From assembly GCA_009618475.1 (NCBI GenBank), contig WJOV01000050.1, forward strand, positions 1 through 6,188: a stretch of DNA of 6,188 bases, given 5' to 3'. This DNA comes from Methanosarcinales archaeon. GTDB lineage: Archaea > Halobacteriota > Syntropharchaeia > Alkanophagales > Methanospirareceae. Under the pieces are notes generated by a model. That model saw only the letters and a list, made by a program, of their open reading frames with translations, had not been told where the DNA came from and made no database searches. Made by a program: the position numbers and the translations under genes. Below, one piece after another: positions 1-5,546 of the stretch (positions within the stretch are counted from its first letter, which is position 1; every line of letters begins with the position of its first letter).

Positions 1-1
1 T

Positions 2-916
2 TCTTTCCTCGATGGCTGGAGAACGAGAGAGAAATGCTTACGGATTTTTTCGCTCTCGCAGACGGATAATCCGACCCTTCTCTTCAAACTGCTCGACCCT
101 TCGGTAATAAGCGAGCCGATATTCGCAAGGGCACATTCTACGATAATGATGAGCGGCACGTTATGTCCAACCGCGATGTATGCCGATGTCTTAGGCGCTT
201 CTCCTGATAGGCTTAAAGGGAAAGAAATAATTCTGAGGGAATACAAGTCGCCGTTTCCAGCGGAAAACAGGTTGATTGTCGTTACAAAAGAGCTTACGAC
301 GAAATATGCAAAAAGGGGTGAAGAGATGTACAGGAAGGTAGCCGGGAAGATTGGTGAAGTGGCTAAATATGTAGGCGGCGGCATGGCGGTCTTCTTTCCT
401 TCTTATGCGCTTCTAAAAAACATTGCTGCGTATTTACCTCTGGAAGTAAAAAGAAGGGCGATAGTAGAGCGGAGAGGGATGAAGAAAGATGAGAAAAATA
501 GGTTATATGAGATGCTAAGGGCGGATAAAGAAGGAATATTGCTTGCCGTGCAGGGCGGTTCGCTTTCCGAAGGCATGGATTATGAATCCAACACGCTGAA
601 GGCGATTATCGTGGTTGGATTGCCGTTAAGTCCGCCAACGCTGGAGGTAAAGACGATAGAAGGCTATTATGCCGGTAAATACGGCGCTGAAAAGGGAAGG
701 CTTTATGGTTATTACTACCCTGCGATAACAAAGGTGCTGCAAGCGGCTGGTAGGGGCATAAGAAGCGAGCACGACCGCTGCATCATCGTTCTAATGGATT
801 ACCGATTCGCAAAATACCCGTATAAAAACTGCCTTCCCCCGGATTTCGACATGACGTTTACAGATAGTGCGGAAGAGTATTGTAGAAAATTTTTTAATGT
901 GGGAATACAAAGATAA
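2..916 (+). CDS. XPD/Rad3 (DinG-like) superfamily 2 DNA helicase, C-terminal part, 5' truncated
   Basis: The frame is open from the window edge to TAA at 914-916, giving 304 codons; the ATG at 146 is internal and not the true start. Visible motifs, numbered from the first complete codon, are LLDPS (about 30-34), HSTIMMSGTL (45-54, the SGTL of XPD motif III), AVFFPSY (129-135, motif IV), GGSLSEGMDY (185-194, motif V) and QAAGRGIRSEHDR (247-259, motif VI with its arginines). These belong to helicase domain 2 of the Rad3/XPD family, ATP-dependent 5'-3' DNA helicases that usually carry an iron-sulphur cluster. Walker A, the DEAH box and the cluster cysteines would lie upstream, so whether this is a true XPD with Fe-S or a DinG-like relative cannot be judged. 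The family role is unwinding in repair or clearing structured DNA. The protein ends shortly after a usual helicase C-terminus, so the 3' end appears intact. It converges on the gene at 1061-1423. Confidence 0.9.
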   Translation, partial: SFLDGWRTREKCLRIFSLSQTDNPTLLFKLLDPSVISEPIFARAHSTIMMSGTLCPTAMYADVLGASPDRLKGKEIILREYKSPFPAENRLIVVTKELTTKYAKRGEEMYRKVAGKIGEVAKYVGGGMAVFFPSYALLKNIAAYLPLEVKRRAIVERRGMKKDEKNRLYEMLRADKEGILLAVQGGSLSEGMDYESNTLKAIIVVGLPLSPPTLEVKTIEGYYAGKYGAEKGRLYGYYYPAITKVLQAAGRGIRSEHDRCIIVLMDYRFAKYPYKNCLPPDFDMTFTDSAEEYCRKFFNVGIQR

Positions 917-989
917 TAATAACCTGAGGAAAATTCACTCCGGAATGACCAAAGCCCGGGAAAGTGCCGATAGAGTTTGAAATACTGTG

Positions 990-1027
990 AAAAAAGAAAT
1001 AGCCAGTGCAAAAGTCAAAATTGCACT
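990..1027 (-). terminator. Hairpin plus T-rich tract, probable terminator of the 1061-1423 gene
   Basis: Bases 1005-1011 (agtgcaa) pair perfectly with 1021-1027 (ttgcact) around a nine-base loop; a second copy of ttgcact at 1027-1033 gives an alternative partner. Read on the minus strand, the hairpin is followed by a T-rich run (complement of 990-1000), as expected for archaeal termination. It sits 34 to 71 bases past the stop of the minus-strand gene, in the gap between two convergent genes, and could also slow transcription leaving the helicase gene. Confidence 0.4.
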
Positions 1028-1060
1028 TGCACTTTGCATCAGCAATTAATTACATTATAG

Positions 1061-1423
1061 CTACAACTCCTCATCAAGCCCTTCGAGTTCATCGCCGAAT
1101 TCCTCTTCTACCTCTTTCTCCAGTTCAGCACCCTTACTGGCACCTAAAGCTTCTTTTAGTAACTCTCCTACGGAATTCCACGTTGCAAGTGCCTTTTCCT
1201 TATCATAAGAGAAATTAAAAGACTTCCTTGCCCAATCGCTTTCTACTATCTTTTTGCCTTCCATCTTTCGCACCCAGTGCTGCGCTATCGAGATGAACTT
1301 ACCATATTGCCCTTCATTGACAGAACACCTCCATACCAATCTCGGGCTACCATCCTCATTTTTAATAATCACCCGATAGCCAACATCTTTTAATTCCTTT
1401 ATACCCGGTCTTGTTTCGCTCAT
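1061..1423 (-). CDS. Small protein of unknown function with beta-rich core and acidic C-terminal tail
   Basis: The 120-residue protein is not recognised. The frame could start at 1492, but the ATG at 1423 is preferred: it follows aaggtgaaagaagaaac, which carries a GGTGA site, and the longer version would run through the TATA element at 1471-1480. Residues about 16-72 look like alternating beta strands rich in aromatic and basic residues (RVIIKN, RLVWRCSV, YGKFISIAQHWVRK, WARKSFNFSY). A helix follows at about 74-93, and the last 20 to 25 residues are mostly Glu and Asp. A compact strand-rich core, a helix and an acidic tail is a shape shared by several single-stranded nucleic acid binding proteins, so such a role is a guess from architecture and from the divergent OB-fold genes next door. 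No catalytic motif is seen. A protein-binding or regulatory role is equally possible. Confidence 0.7.
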   Translation of the reverse strand: MSETRPGIKELKDVGYRVIIKNEDGSPRLVWRCSVNEGQYGKFISIAQHWVRKMEGKKIVESDWARKSFNFSYDKEKALATWNSVGELLKEALGASKGAELEKEVEEEFGDELEGLDEEL

Positions 1424-1470
1424 GTTTCTTCTTTCACCTTCACCTATACCCCTTTCATATTTTCTGTCAG

Positions 1471-1480
1471 TATATAAATT
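1471..1480. promoter_or_regulatory. Shared TATA element for divergent genes
   Basis: The sequence tatataaatt reads as TATATAAA on the plus strand and AATTTATATA on the minus strand. Taking about 25 bases from TATA centre to transcription start, the minus transcript would begin near 1450, about 27 bases before the ATG at 1423 and its GGTGA site. The plus transcript would begin near 1500, leaving a leader of only about 18 bases before the ATG at 1518. That ATG has no nearby ribosome binding site, which fits a short-leader or leaderless message. One element could therefore serve both genes. Position and symmetry are seen; the start sites are inferred. Confidence 0.5.
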
Positions 1481-1517
1481 AGGTGAATACATTTAACTAA
1501 ATATATCATTGTTGGTT

Positions 1518-2276
1518 ATGAACAACGAAGTTCTGGATGTGGGCGTGGAAGATATTATTAGAAGGTTAATATCCAATCGAGACGAGACGTTCTTTGTGAA
1601 TACAACCGTTAAAGTTATATCGGTAGAGAGAGGGATAAGGGAGGGGGATAGGTGGAGTTTAGGATATATTACAGCAGGGAATATAAAACATAGTGAAGAA
1701 GTTAAAATGGAATTCAGGGTTAATCTATGGGGTAAATTCTCTCTTTTAGTGAACGAATTGGCAGAAGGAGATATTTTGAACATCAGAAGAGGATTGGCAA
1801 AAAATTTTTCTTTTGGCGATAAAGTCTTTCCTCAGATAAATTGTGACGAGAAATACGGCTCTGAGGTGAAGATAGAATACGAGAGGGAGAGGATTGTCGT
1901 TGATGGCACGAATGTCGCATGTATGGCAAAAAAGGAAGGAAAGCCTAATATAGATAATATAGAAATGGTCAGGAGGGAGCTGGAAAAGGAGGGTTATGCT
2001 CCGGTAATTGTAGTGGATGCCAGCTTGCGACATAATGTTCCTGAGAGCGATAAGGAAAGGTTTGAACGATGGATAGAGGAGGAGAAAGTAATTCAAGCAC
2101 CAGCGCAAGTGAGAGCGGATGATGCAATATTGAAATTTGCAAATGATAGAGGGCTGAAAGTAGTGAGCAATGATACATTCAGGGATTATGAAGAAGTTTA
2201 TCCTTGGGTAAGAGACAGGAGCAAGAGGATTCCTTTTAATATAATAGGCACTCAGGCTATTTTGTATTTCAGGTGA
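1518..2276 (+). CDS. OB-like domain fused to NYN/Zc3h12a-type (PIN-like) ribonuclease
   Basis: The protein has 252 residues from the ATG at 1518; a TTG at 1509 would add three. The C-terminal half (about residue 124 onward) matches the NYN/Zc3h12a-like nuclease pattern: IVVDGTNVA with the first acidic residue (D129), a strand ending VIVVDAS (D167), RADDAIL (D201, D202) and VSNDTFRDY (D219, D223). These aspartates form the metal-binding site in this PIN-related fold, whose characterised members cut RNA. The N-terminal part (about 25-108) is strand-rich and reads like a small beta barrel, with a closing segment (ELAEGDILNIRRG) resembling the last strands of OB folds; the OB assignment is weaker than the nuclease call. 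All expected acidic positions are present, so the enzyme is probably active. It is followed by an RPA-like gene on the same strand, suggesting co-transcription and shared work on single-stranded nucleic acid. The substrate is unknown. Confidence 0.8.
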   Translation: MNNEVLDVGVEDIIRRLISNRDETFFVNTTVKVISVERGIREGDRWSLGYITAGNIKHSEEVKMEFRVNLWGKFSLLVNELAEGDILNIRRGLAKNFSFGDKVFPQINCDEKYGSEVKIEYERERIVVDGTNVACMAKKEGKPNIDNIEMVRRELEKEGYAPVIVVDASLRHNVPESDKERFERWIEEEKVIQAPAQVRADDAILKFANDRGLKVVSNDTFRDYEEVYPWVRDRSKRIPFNIIGTQAILYFR

Positions 2277-2346
2277 AGATAGATTGGTTGATTTGCATAA
2301 TAGAACCATTCTTGATCAAAAGATTAAATCAAAGGGGGAGGGCAAG

Positions 2347-3153
2347 ATGGGTATTGAAGGCATAATGAGGGAATATTATGAAATTAAAGAGGAGATTAAG
2401 AAGTTGGAAACGAGGCGAAAGGAGCTTAGAGAAACCCTTTTTGATACTTTTTCCGCCAGGAACACTGACGAGATATATGCCGGAGATATATGGGTATACC
2501 GGGTGAATAGACCGAAAGTGAGTTGGGAAGAAACGGAGCTTAAATCAATTCTTGTCGCTAAAGGTTTGTGGGACGATGTGGTTATGGTAGATAACCAGAA
2601 GCTAAATAATTTAATCGCTGAGGGGGAAATTTCAGAAGCTGAAATAGAAAATTGTAAAAGAGAAAGTGATAGATGGTATATCTACGCAGAGAGAAAAGTA
2701 GGGAATATAAGAATAAAAGACCTCCAGAAAGGTGTCAGGTTCAGTGAACTCGATGCTATTGTTGTAGGCAAGGGAGAGCTGCGTCAGGGTATATCGAGGG
2801 TTGGTAAAAAATGGAGACTAAATTATCTATCAATTAAAGATAAAACAGGAAGTATAAAGCTCGTTTTATGGAATGAAAACACTAAAATAGCAGAAGATAG
2901 AAATGTGGGCGATAGAATAGTGGTAAAAGAGGGATATGTCAGCGAATATGCTAGAGGTGATGATAGAGAATTGCAGATCTCATTGCGAAAGGATAGCGAT
3001 GTGGTGGTTATTGGTGCAAAAGAAGAGATGGAGGATTTAGAAAGAGAGATAGAGGAGGAGGAAGAGGAAGAGAAAGAAACAAAAAAAATAATAGAAGAAG
3101 GTTATGATGTATATGAGGGATACAAAGAGGATTCTTGGAGAGGAAAAAGTTAA
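2347..3153 (+). CDS. RPA-like single-stranded DNA binding protein with coiled coil and acidic tail
   Basis: The protein has 268 residues from the ATG at 2347, which follows ggggagggcaag with a strong GGAGG site six bases away. A TTG at 2284, behind the GGTGA that overlaps the upstream stop, would add 21 residues and cannot be ruled out. Residues about 5-36 are a charged coiled coil. Residues 40-117 form a separate domain with WDDVVMVDNQKLNNLIAEG and a closing strand (WYIYAERK) that I cannot name with confidence. Residues about 131-222 are a clear replication-protein-A-type OB fold: GVRFSELDAIVVGKG, LSIKDKTGSIKLVLWNE, NVGDRIVVKEGYVSEY and a final LQISL strand. Residues 226-250 are almost all Glu with some Lys, followed by an 18-residue end. 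RPA OB folds bind single-stranded DNA; the zinc ribbon and multiple OB folds of many archaeal RPAs are absent, so this is probably a specialised paralogue. Confidence 0.8.
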   Translation: MGIEGIMREYYEIKEEIKKLETRRKELRETLFDTFSARNTDEIYAGDIWVYRVNRPKVSWEETELKSILVAKGLWDDVVMVDNQKLNNLIAEGEISEAEIENCKRESDRWYIYAERKVGNIRIKDLQKGVRFSELDAIVVGKGELRQGISRVGKKWRLNYLSIKDKTGSIKLVLWNENTKIAEDRNVGDRIVVKEGYVSEYARGDDRELQISLRKDSDVVVIGAKEEMEDLEREIEEEEEEEKETKKIIEEGYDVYEGYKEDSWRGKS

Positions 3154-3183
3154 GACCTTTATTGATGTGTTTTTCAGTAAGAG

Positions 3184-3244
3184 GATATTTAAATGTTGAC
3201 CTGTACGAGAGAAGGAAAGAAGAAAAAGGTATTTAGAAGGTGAC
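3184..3244 (+). promoter_or_regulatory. Probable promoter and ribosome binding site of the 111-residue protein gene
   Basis: An A/T box, atatttaaat at about 3185-3194, sits roughly 60 bases before the ATG at 3250, giving an expected transcription start near 3215. Aaggtgac at 3237-3244 provides a GGTGA ribosome binding site five to seven bases before that ATG. With the 96-base gap after the RPA-like gene, this suggests the small gene can be expressed on its own, though read-through from upstream is also possible. Confidence 0.4.
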
Positions 3245-3249
3245 ACGAA

Positions 3250-3585
3250 ATGGATTTTGAAGAGATTTGGCAAGATATAATTAATAATCTCCATGAAGGA
3301 AAATTAATATACACATTAAGTCAAAGAGTTCAAAATAAAGTAACCTATGTCGGTAGAGATTATATCAAGGTGGTATCCGAAAAGACGGGAAGAGAAAGGA
3401 AATTTAAAAAAGAAGATTTTAAGCCTTTTGTTGATTGCTTGTTAAATAGAGGGACACTAGATTTTGTGCACGATTTACCAGAAAGAAATTGGATAGGCAG
3501 GGGTGCAATAATAATAGCCATTCTCACAAAGTTGGACTACATCAGTTATGACGTAGAGCCAAGAAGGCTCTTTTTAAATAGATAA
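3250..3585 (+). CDS. Small conserved-looking protein of unknown function, 111 residues
   Basis: The ATG at 3250 has a good GGTGA site and a plausible TATA box upstream, so the start is firm. The first 15 residues form a charged helix. Residues about 18-50 are strands with the pattern IYTLSQRVQNKVTYVGRDYI then VVSEKTGRERKFKKEDF, which resembles a short beta sheet that places a basic loop before a helix. Residues 56-95 look like two or three helices (FKPFVDCLLNRGTL, GRGAIIIAILTKL), ending in a strand with a PRRLFL close. The order of sheet, then winged-helix-like helices, then a PRxL strand is reminiscent of small domains attached to restriction or HNH nucleases, but no nuclease motif is present here. 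A nucleic acid binding accessory role is only a suggestion. Base composition is very A/T-rich (16 of 60 G/C at 3301-3360), like its upstream neighbours. Confidence 0.75.
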   Translation: MDFEEIWQDIINNLHEGKLIYTLSQRVQNKVTYVGRDYIKVVSEKTGRERKFKKEDFKPFVDCLLNRGTLDFVHDLPERNWIGRGAIIIAILTKLDYISYDVEPRRLFLNR

Positions 3586-3643
3586 GGAACTCAAAAGACA
3601 GTTATTGAAAAATGAACATCTGTAAATTTGTTTCAGGAACGAA

Positions 3644-3745
3644 ATGCTGACGAGATTTGAAGCCGTAGATGTGAAAATAGACAGCTTGAGGAACGAGATG
3701 GAGAGCGATGAGTGGCAGAGTTTTGAAGCCATTGCTTGTTATTAG
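3644..3745 (+). pseudogene. Remnant of a coiled-coil repeat gene
   Basis: A 33-codon frame encodes a heptad-rich peptide, RFEAVDVKIDSLRNEMES, followed by WQSFEAIACY and a stop. The nine bases tttgaagcc occur at 3656-3664 and 3722-3730, exactly 22 codons apart, and aggaacga(a/g)atg (RNEM) occurs at 3635-3646 and 3689-3700, 18 codons apart. The frame is open back to a TAA at 3623-3625. Such internal repetition is typical of long coiled-coil proteins built from repeated RxEAVD...LRNEM units, so this is best read as a leftover of a larger gene rather than a complete short one. Its stop overlaps the end of the convergent toxin gene by four bases, so the loss may be linked to arrival of the toxin-antitoxin pair. 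A genuine small protein is possible but less likely. Confidence 0.45.
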
Positions 3746-4188
3746 GTGTCTTCCAGTTCATCCAACACTAATATCTGCAATGCAGGTAAAGAGGGCAGAC
3801 GAGCATCGTTGGTCAAGAAGAATGGAGCACCTGCGTGGATTGCCGTTGCCAGTTGAATAGCATCTGGTGTGCGAATATCATGCTCAGCACGTAGCCGAGC
3901 TGCCTCTTCGGCAACCTCATGAGTAAGCAGCATGGTAGTAAGGTACTCAGCATTGAGCAGGATTTCACGATATTGTTGGACCAACACGGTGTTACCATGT
4001 CGGAATGGATGAACCAACACCTCCAGCAAAGTTACGATAGAAGTAACCACCCGGAACTCGCCTCGATCCAGCGCAACGAAGAATGGGCGAACTTTATTCA
4101 AATAAGTTAGGTTTTCCTCGATGAAATAGATAAGAGGTGTAGTGTCCAGACCTACTACCTCTCCTCGCAGGTTTTCTATCCATCCCAT
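3742..4188 (-). CDS. vapC: PIN-domain toxin of VapC type
   Basis: The 148-residue protein has the four acidic positions of PIN ribonucleases: GLDTTPLIYFIE with D15, TLLEVL with E56, RTPDAIQLATAI with D109, and FFLTNDARL with D128. The length is usual for VapC. Characterised VapC toxins cut tRNA or rRNA when freed from their partner; the target of this one cannot be told. The start ATG at 4188 lies inside the end of the antitoxin gene (13-base overlap), the usual sign of translational coupling, and ggagcggg just upstream can act as ribosome binding site. The codon use and G+C level are higher than in the genes to its left, and the sequence style resembles bacterial versions, for example those of Cyanobacteria or Chloroflexota, so transfer from bacteria is likely. 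All catalytic acids are present, so it is probably intact. Confidence 0.88.
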   Translation of the reverse strand: MGWIENLRGEVVGLDTTPLIYFIEENLTYLNKVRPFFVALDRGEFRVVTSIVTLLEVLVHPFRHGNTVLVQQYREILLNAEYLTTMLLTHEVAEEAARLRAEHDIRTPDAIQLATAIHAGAPFFLTNDARLPSLPALQILVLDELEDT

Positions 4189-4397
4189 GATGCCCGCTCC
4201 CGATCTATGTACTTTTGAGCATCAACACCCTGCCAGATTTCCTTGCCCAACCCTTGCAGTTCCAGAATACTGCGACGAGGCTGAGAAGCCATTCGGCATC
4301 GAACCAATGCCGCTAATTCTTCTAACAGGCGAAGCTGCTCAGCAGGGTCGAGCCGTTGTATTCGAACCAGCAGTTCGCCGTAATTCATTGTTTGCAT
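4176..4397 (-). CDS. vapB: VapB-type antitoxin
   Basis: The 73-residue protein has an N-terminal helical part (about 5-35, with LDPAEQLRLLEELAALVR). A C-terminal segment reads SILELQGLGKEIWQG and is followed by VDAQKYIDRERASWDG. That tail is characteristic of a group of bacterial antitoxins paired with PIN toxins, in which the C-terminus wraps the toxin active site while the N-terminus is involved in dimerisation and operator binding. It is directly upstream of, and overlaps by 13 bases, the VapC gene, forming a standard antitoxin-first operon. Either the ATG at 4397 or the one at 4388 could be used; neither has a strong ribosome binding site, which suits a very short leader. Autoregulation by the complex is usual in the family but is not visible here. 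Confidence 0.85.
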   Translation of the reverse strand: MQTMNYGELLVRIQRLDPAEQLRLLEELAALVRCRMASQPRRSILELQGLGKEIWQGVDAQKYIDRERASWDG

Positions 4398-4421
4398 CGC
4401 AGAGACCCCCTAACTCCTATC

Positions 4422-4434
4422 ATTATATTTTTAC
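4422..4434 (-). promoter_or_regulatory. Promoter of the toxin-antitoxin operon
   Basis: On the minus strand the sequence reads agtaaaaatataatg. It contains a perfect bacterial -10 hexamer TATAAT (complement of 4422-4427) and also serves as an archaeal TATA box. Counted as archaeal, transcription would begin near 4400, just ahead of the ATG at 4397. A matching -35 box is not evident, which favours the archaeal reading in the present host. Confidence 0.4.
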
Positions 4435-4504
4435 TATGAAAATAGATACATAAAAAACTTTCGTTGCCAAACTAGAAAGGAAGTTAAGCGCACATGCCTA
4501 AACA

Positions 4505-4526
4505 CTTTTTCTTTTTTAAAGAAAGG
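4505..4526 (-). terminator. A/T hairpin after homoserine dehydrogenase, possible terminator
   Basis: Ttcttt (4509-4514) and aaagaa (4518-4523) form an A/T-only stem around three bases, extendable by one or two pairs, starting five bases after the stop of the homoserine dehydrogenase gene. On the minus strand the sequence directly after the stop is cctttcttt, a T-rich stretch that could end transcription in an archaeon. A further T6 run lies on the same strand at about 4450-4460. The stem is weak, so this is tentative. Confidence 0.3.
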
Positions 4527-4527
4527 T

Positions 4528-5529
4528 TTATGAGTAAATCCTGATTATATCAGATAGAACGGCACTTGCCGCTTCTATGGGTCCCGCACCTTTTCCGATG
4601 ACTGTAATATCGCCCGCCAAATCCGTTTTTATTGTTGCAACGTTCAGCGTGCCTCCGACGTTCAGCGGGTCGTCTTTTGGAACTAACCGGGGCGCAACTT
4701 TCAGGCTCCCATCCCCGTTTACTTCTCCTATCAATTTTATCATGTAGCCTGCGTCATTAGCCAGTTTCAACGCATCTGGTGTTATCTCCGTGATGCCCGT
4801 CACCGCTACATCCTTGTAAGTCGCATCCATATCAAAAACGGAATTAGCCAAAATCACGAGTTTCACCGCGGTATCTATCCCCTCAACATCTTTGGAAGGG
4901 TCAGACTCCGCTATTCCTATCTCCTGCGCCTCCTTTAACACATGCTCGTAGGGCAGTCCTTCCTCTGCCATCCGCGTTAGAATATAGTTGCACGTGCCAT
5001 TCAAAATGCCCTCTATGGATATTATCCCGTTGCCTGCGAGATTCTCCCTTACCAGCGAAATTATCGGCATAGCACCGCCTACCGCTGCTTCAAATCTTAT
5101 TTCCTTTCCTCGCTTCGCTGCGAGTTCCATCAACCTTCTATACTCTAACGCCAGGGGACCTTTATTCGAGGTTATCACGTGTCTATCGGATTCCAATGCG
5201 GTAATTATATGCGTTAATCCCGGCTCTCCATCCTCGACATTCGTTGGCGTTGCCTCTACCATAATCTCGTGCTCTACATCTTTTATTACATCCAGACTCG
5301 TCATATCTTCCCGCTTTTTCACTGTCTTGTGCTTCATTATCGCATCTTCACCCAGTCCATTCTCATTTACAATAACACCTCTCAAGTCCGCTATGCCGAC
5401 AATTTTTATATCTATACCGTGTTTTCTCGCTATCTCCTCACGTTTCCGCTTTACCACTTCCGCTACGCCGCGCCCTACGTTCCCAAACCCAATTATCGAA
5501 ATCCTTACCGTTTTTGGTTTTGTCTTCAT
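4528..5529 (-). CDS. hom: Homoserine dehydrogenase, short form without ACT domain
   Basis: The enzyme reduces aspartate semialdehyde to homoserine with NAD(P)H, the branch step toward threonine, isoleucine and methionine. From the ATG at 5529 it has 333 residues, the usual size of the monofunctional form lacking a C-terminal regulatory domain. Visible are the Rossmann motif IIGFGNVGRG (about 12-21), VEATPT (91-96), TSNKGPLA (120-127, with the conserved Lys), the substrate region AAVGGAMPII and GILNGTCNYILTRM, and the signature EAQEIGIAESDPSKDVEGID followed by TAVK. The Asp and Lys of GID and AVK (219 and 223) match the catalytic pair known from the yeast enzyme. A GTG at 5538 would add three residues, but the GGAG at 5540-5543 is too close to it and sits ten bases from the ATG, so ATG is preferred. 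The gene follows the ACT-protein gene by 17 bases and is surely co-transcribed. Confidence 0.95.
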   Translation of the reverse strand: MKTKPKTVRISIIGFGNVGRGVAEVVKRKREEIARKHGIDIKIVGIADLRGVIVNENGLGEDAIMKHKTVKKREDMTSLDVIKDVEHEIMVEATPTNVEDGEPGLTHIITALESDRHVITSNKGPLALEYRRLMELAAKRGKEIRFEAAVGGAMPIISLVRENLAGNGIISIEGILNGTCNYILTRMAEEGLPYEHVLKEAQEIGIAESDPSKDVEGIDTAVKLVILANSVFDMDATYKDVAVTGITEITPDALKLANDAGYMIKLIGEVNGDGSLKVAPRLVPKDDPLNVGGTLNVATIKTDLAGDITVIGKGAGPIEAASAVLSDIIRIYS

Positions 5530-5546
5530 TTTCCACACACTCCAAA

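Noticed and set aside
1..69. Alternative frame at the left edge reading FFPRWLENEREMLTDFFALADG
   Set aside because: It stops at 67-69, while the neighbouring frame continues unbroken into LLDPS and SGTL of the helicase; no frameshift is needed.
1424..1492. N-terminal extension of the minus-strand small protein to a start at 1492
   Set aside because: It would cross the TATA element and lacks a ribosome binding site; the ATG at 1423 has a GGTGA site.
1746..2309. Minus-strand open frame of 187 codons opposite the nuclease gene
   Set aside because: It is antisense to a protein with clear nuclease motifs, and its translation is rich in Cys, Ser and Ile without any domain.
3035..3110. Low-complexity gag/gaa run as a possible DNA repeat
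   Set aside because: It is explained by Glu codons of the acidic tail in frame; no regular unit with spacers as in a CRISPR array.
4142..4453. Plus-strand open frame opposite the antitoxin
   Set aside because: Antisense to a recognisable antitoxin and overlapping its promoter; no domain seen.
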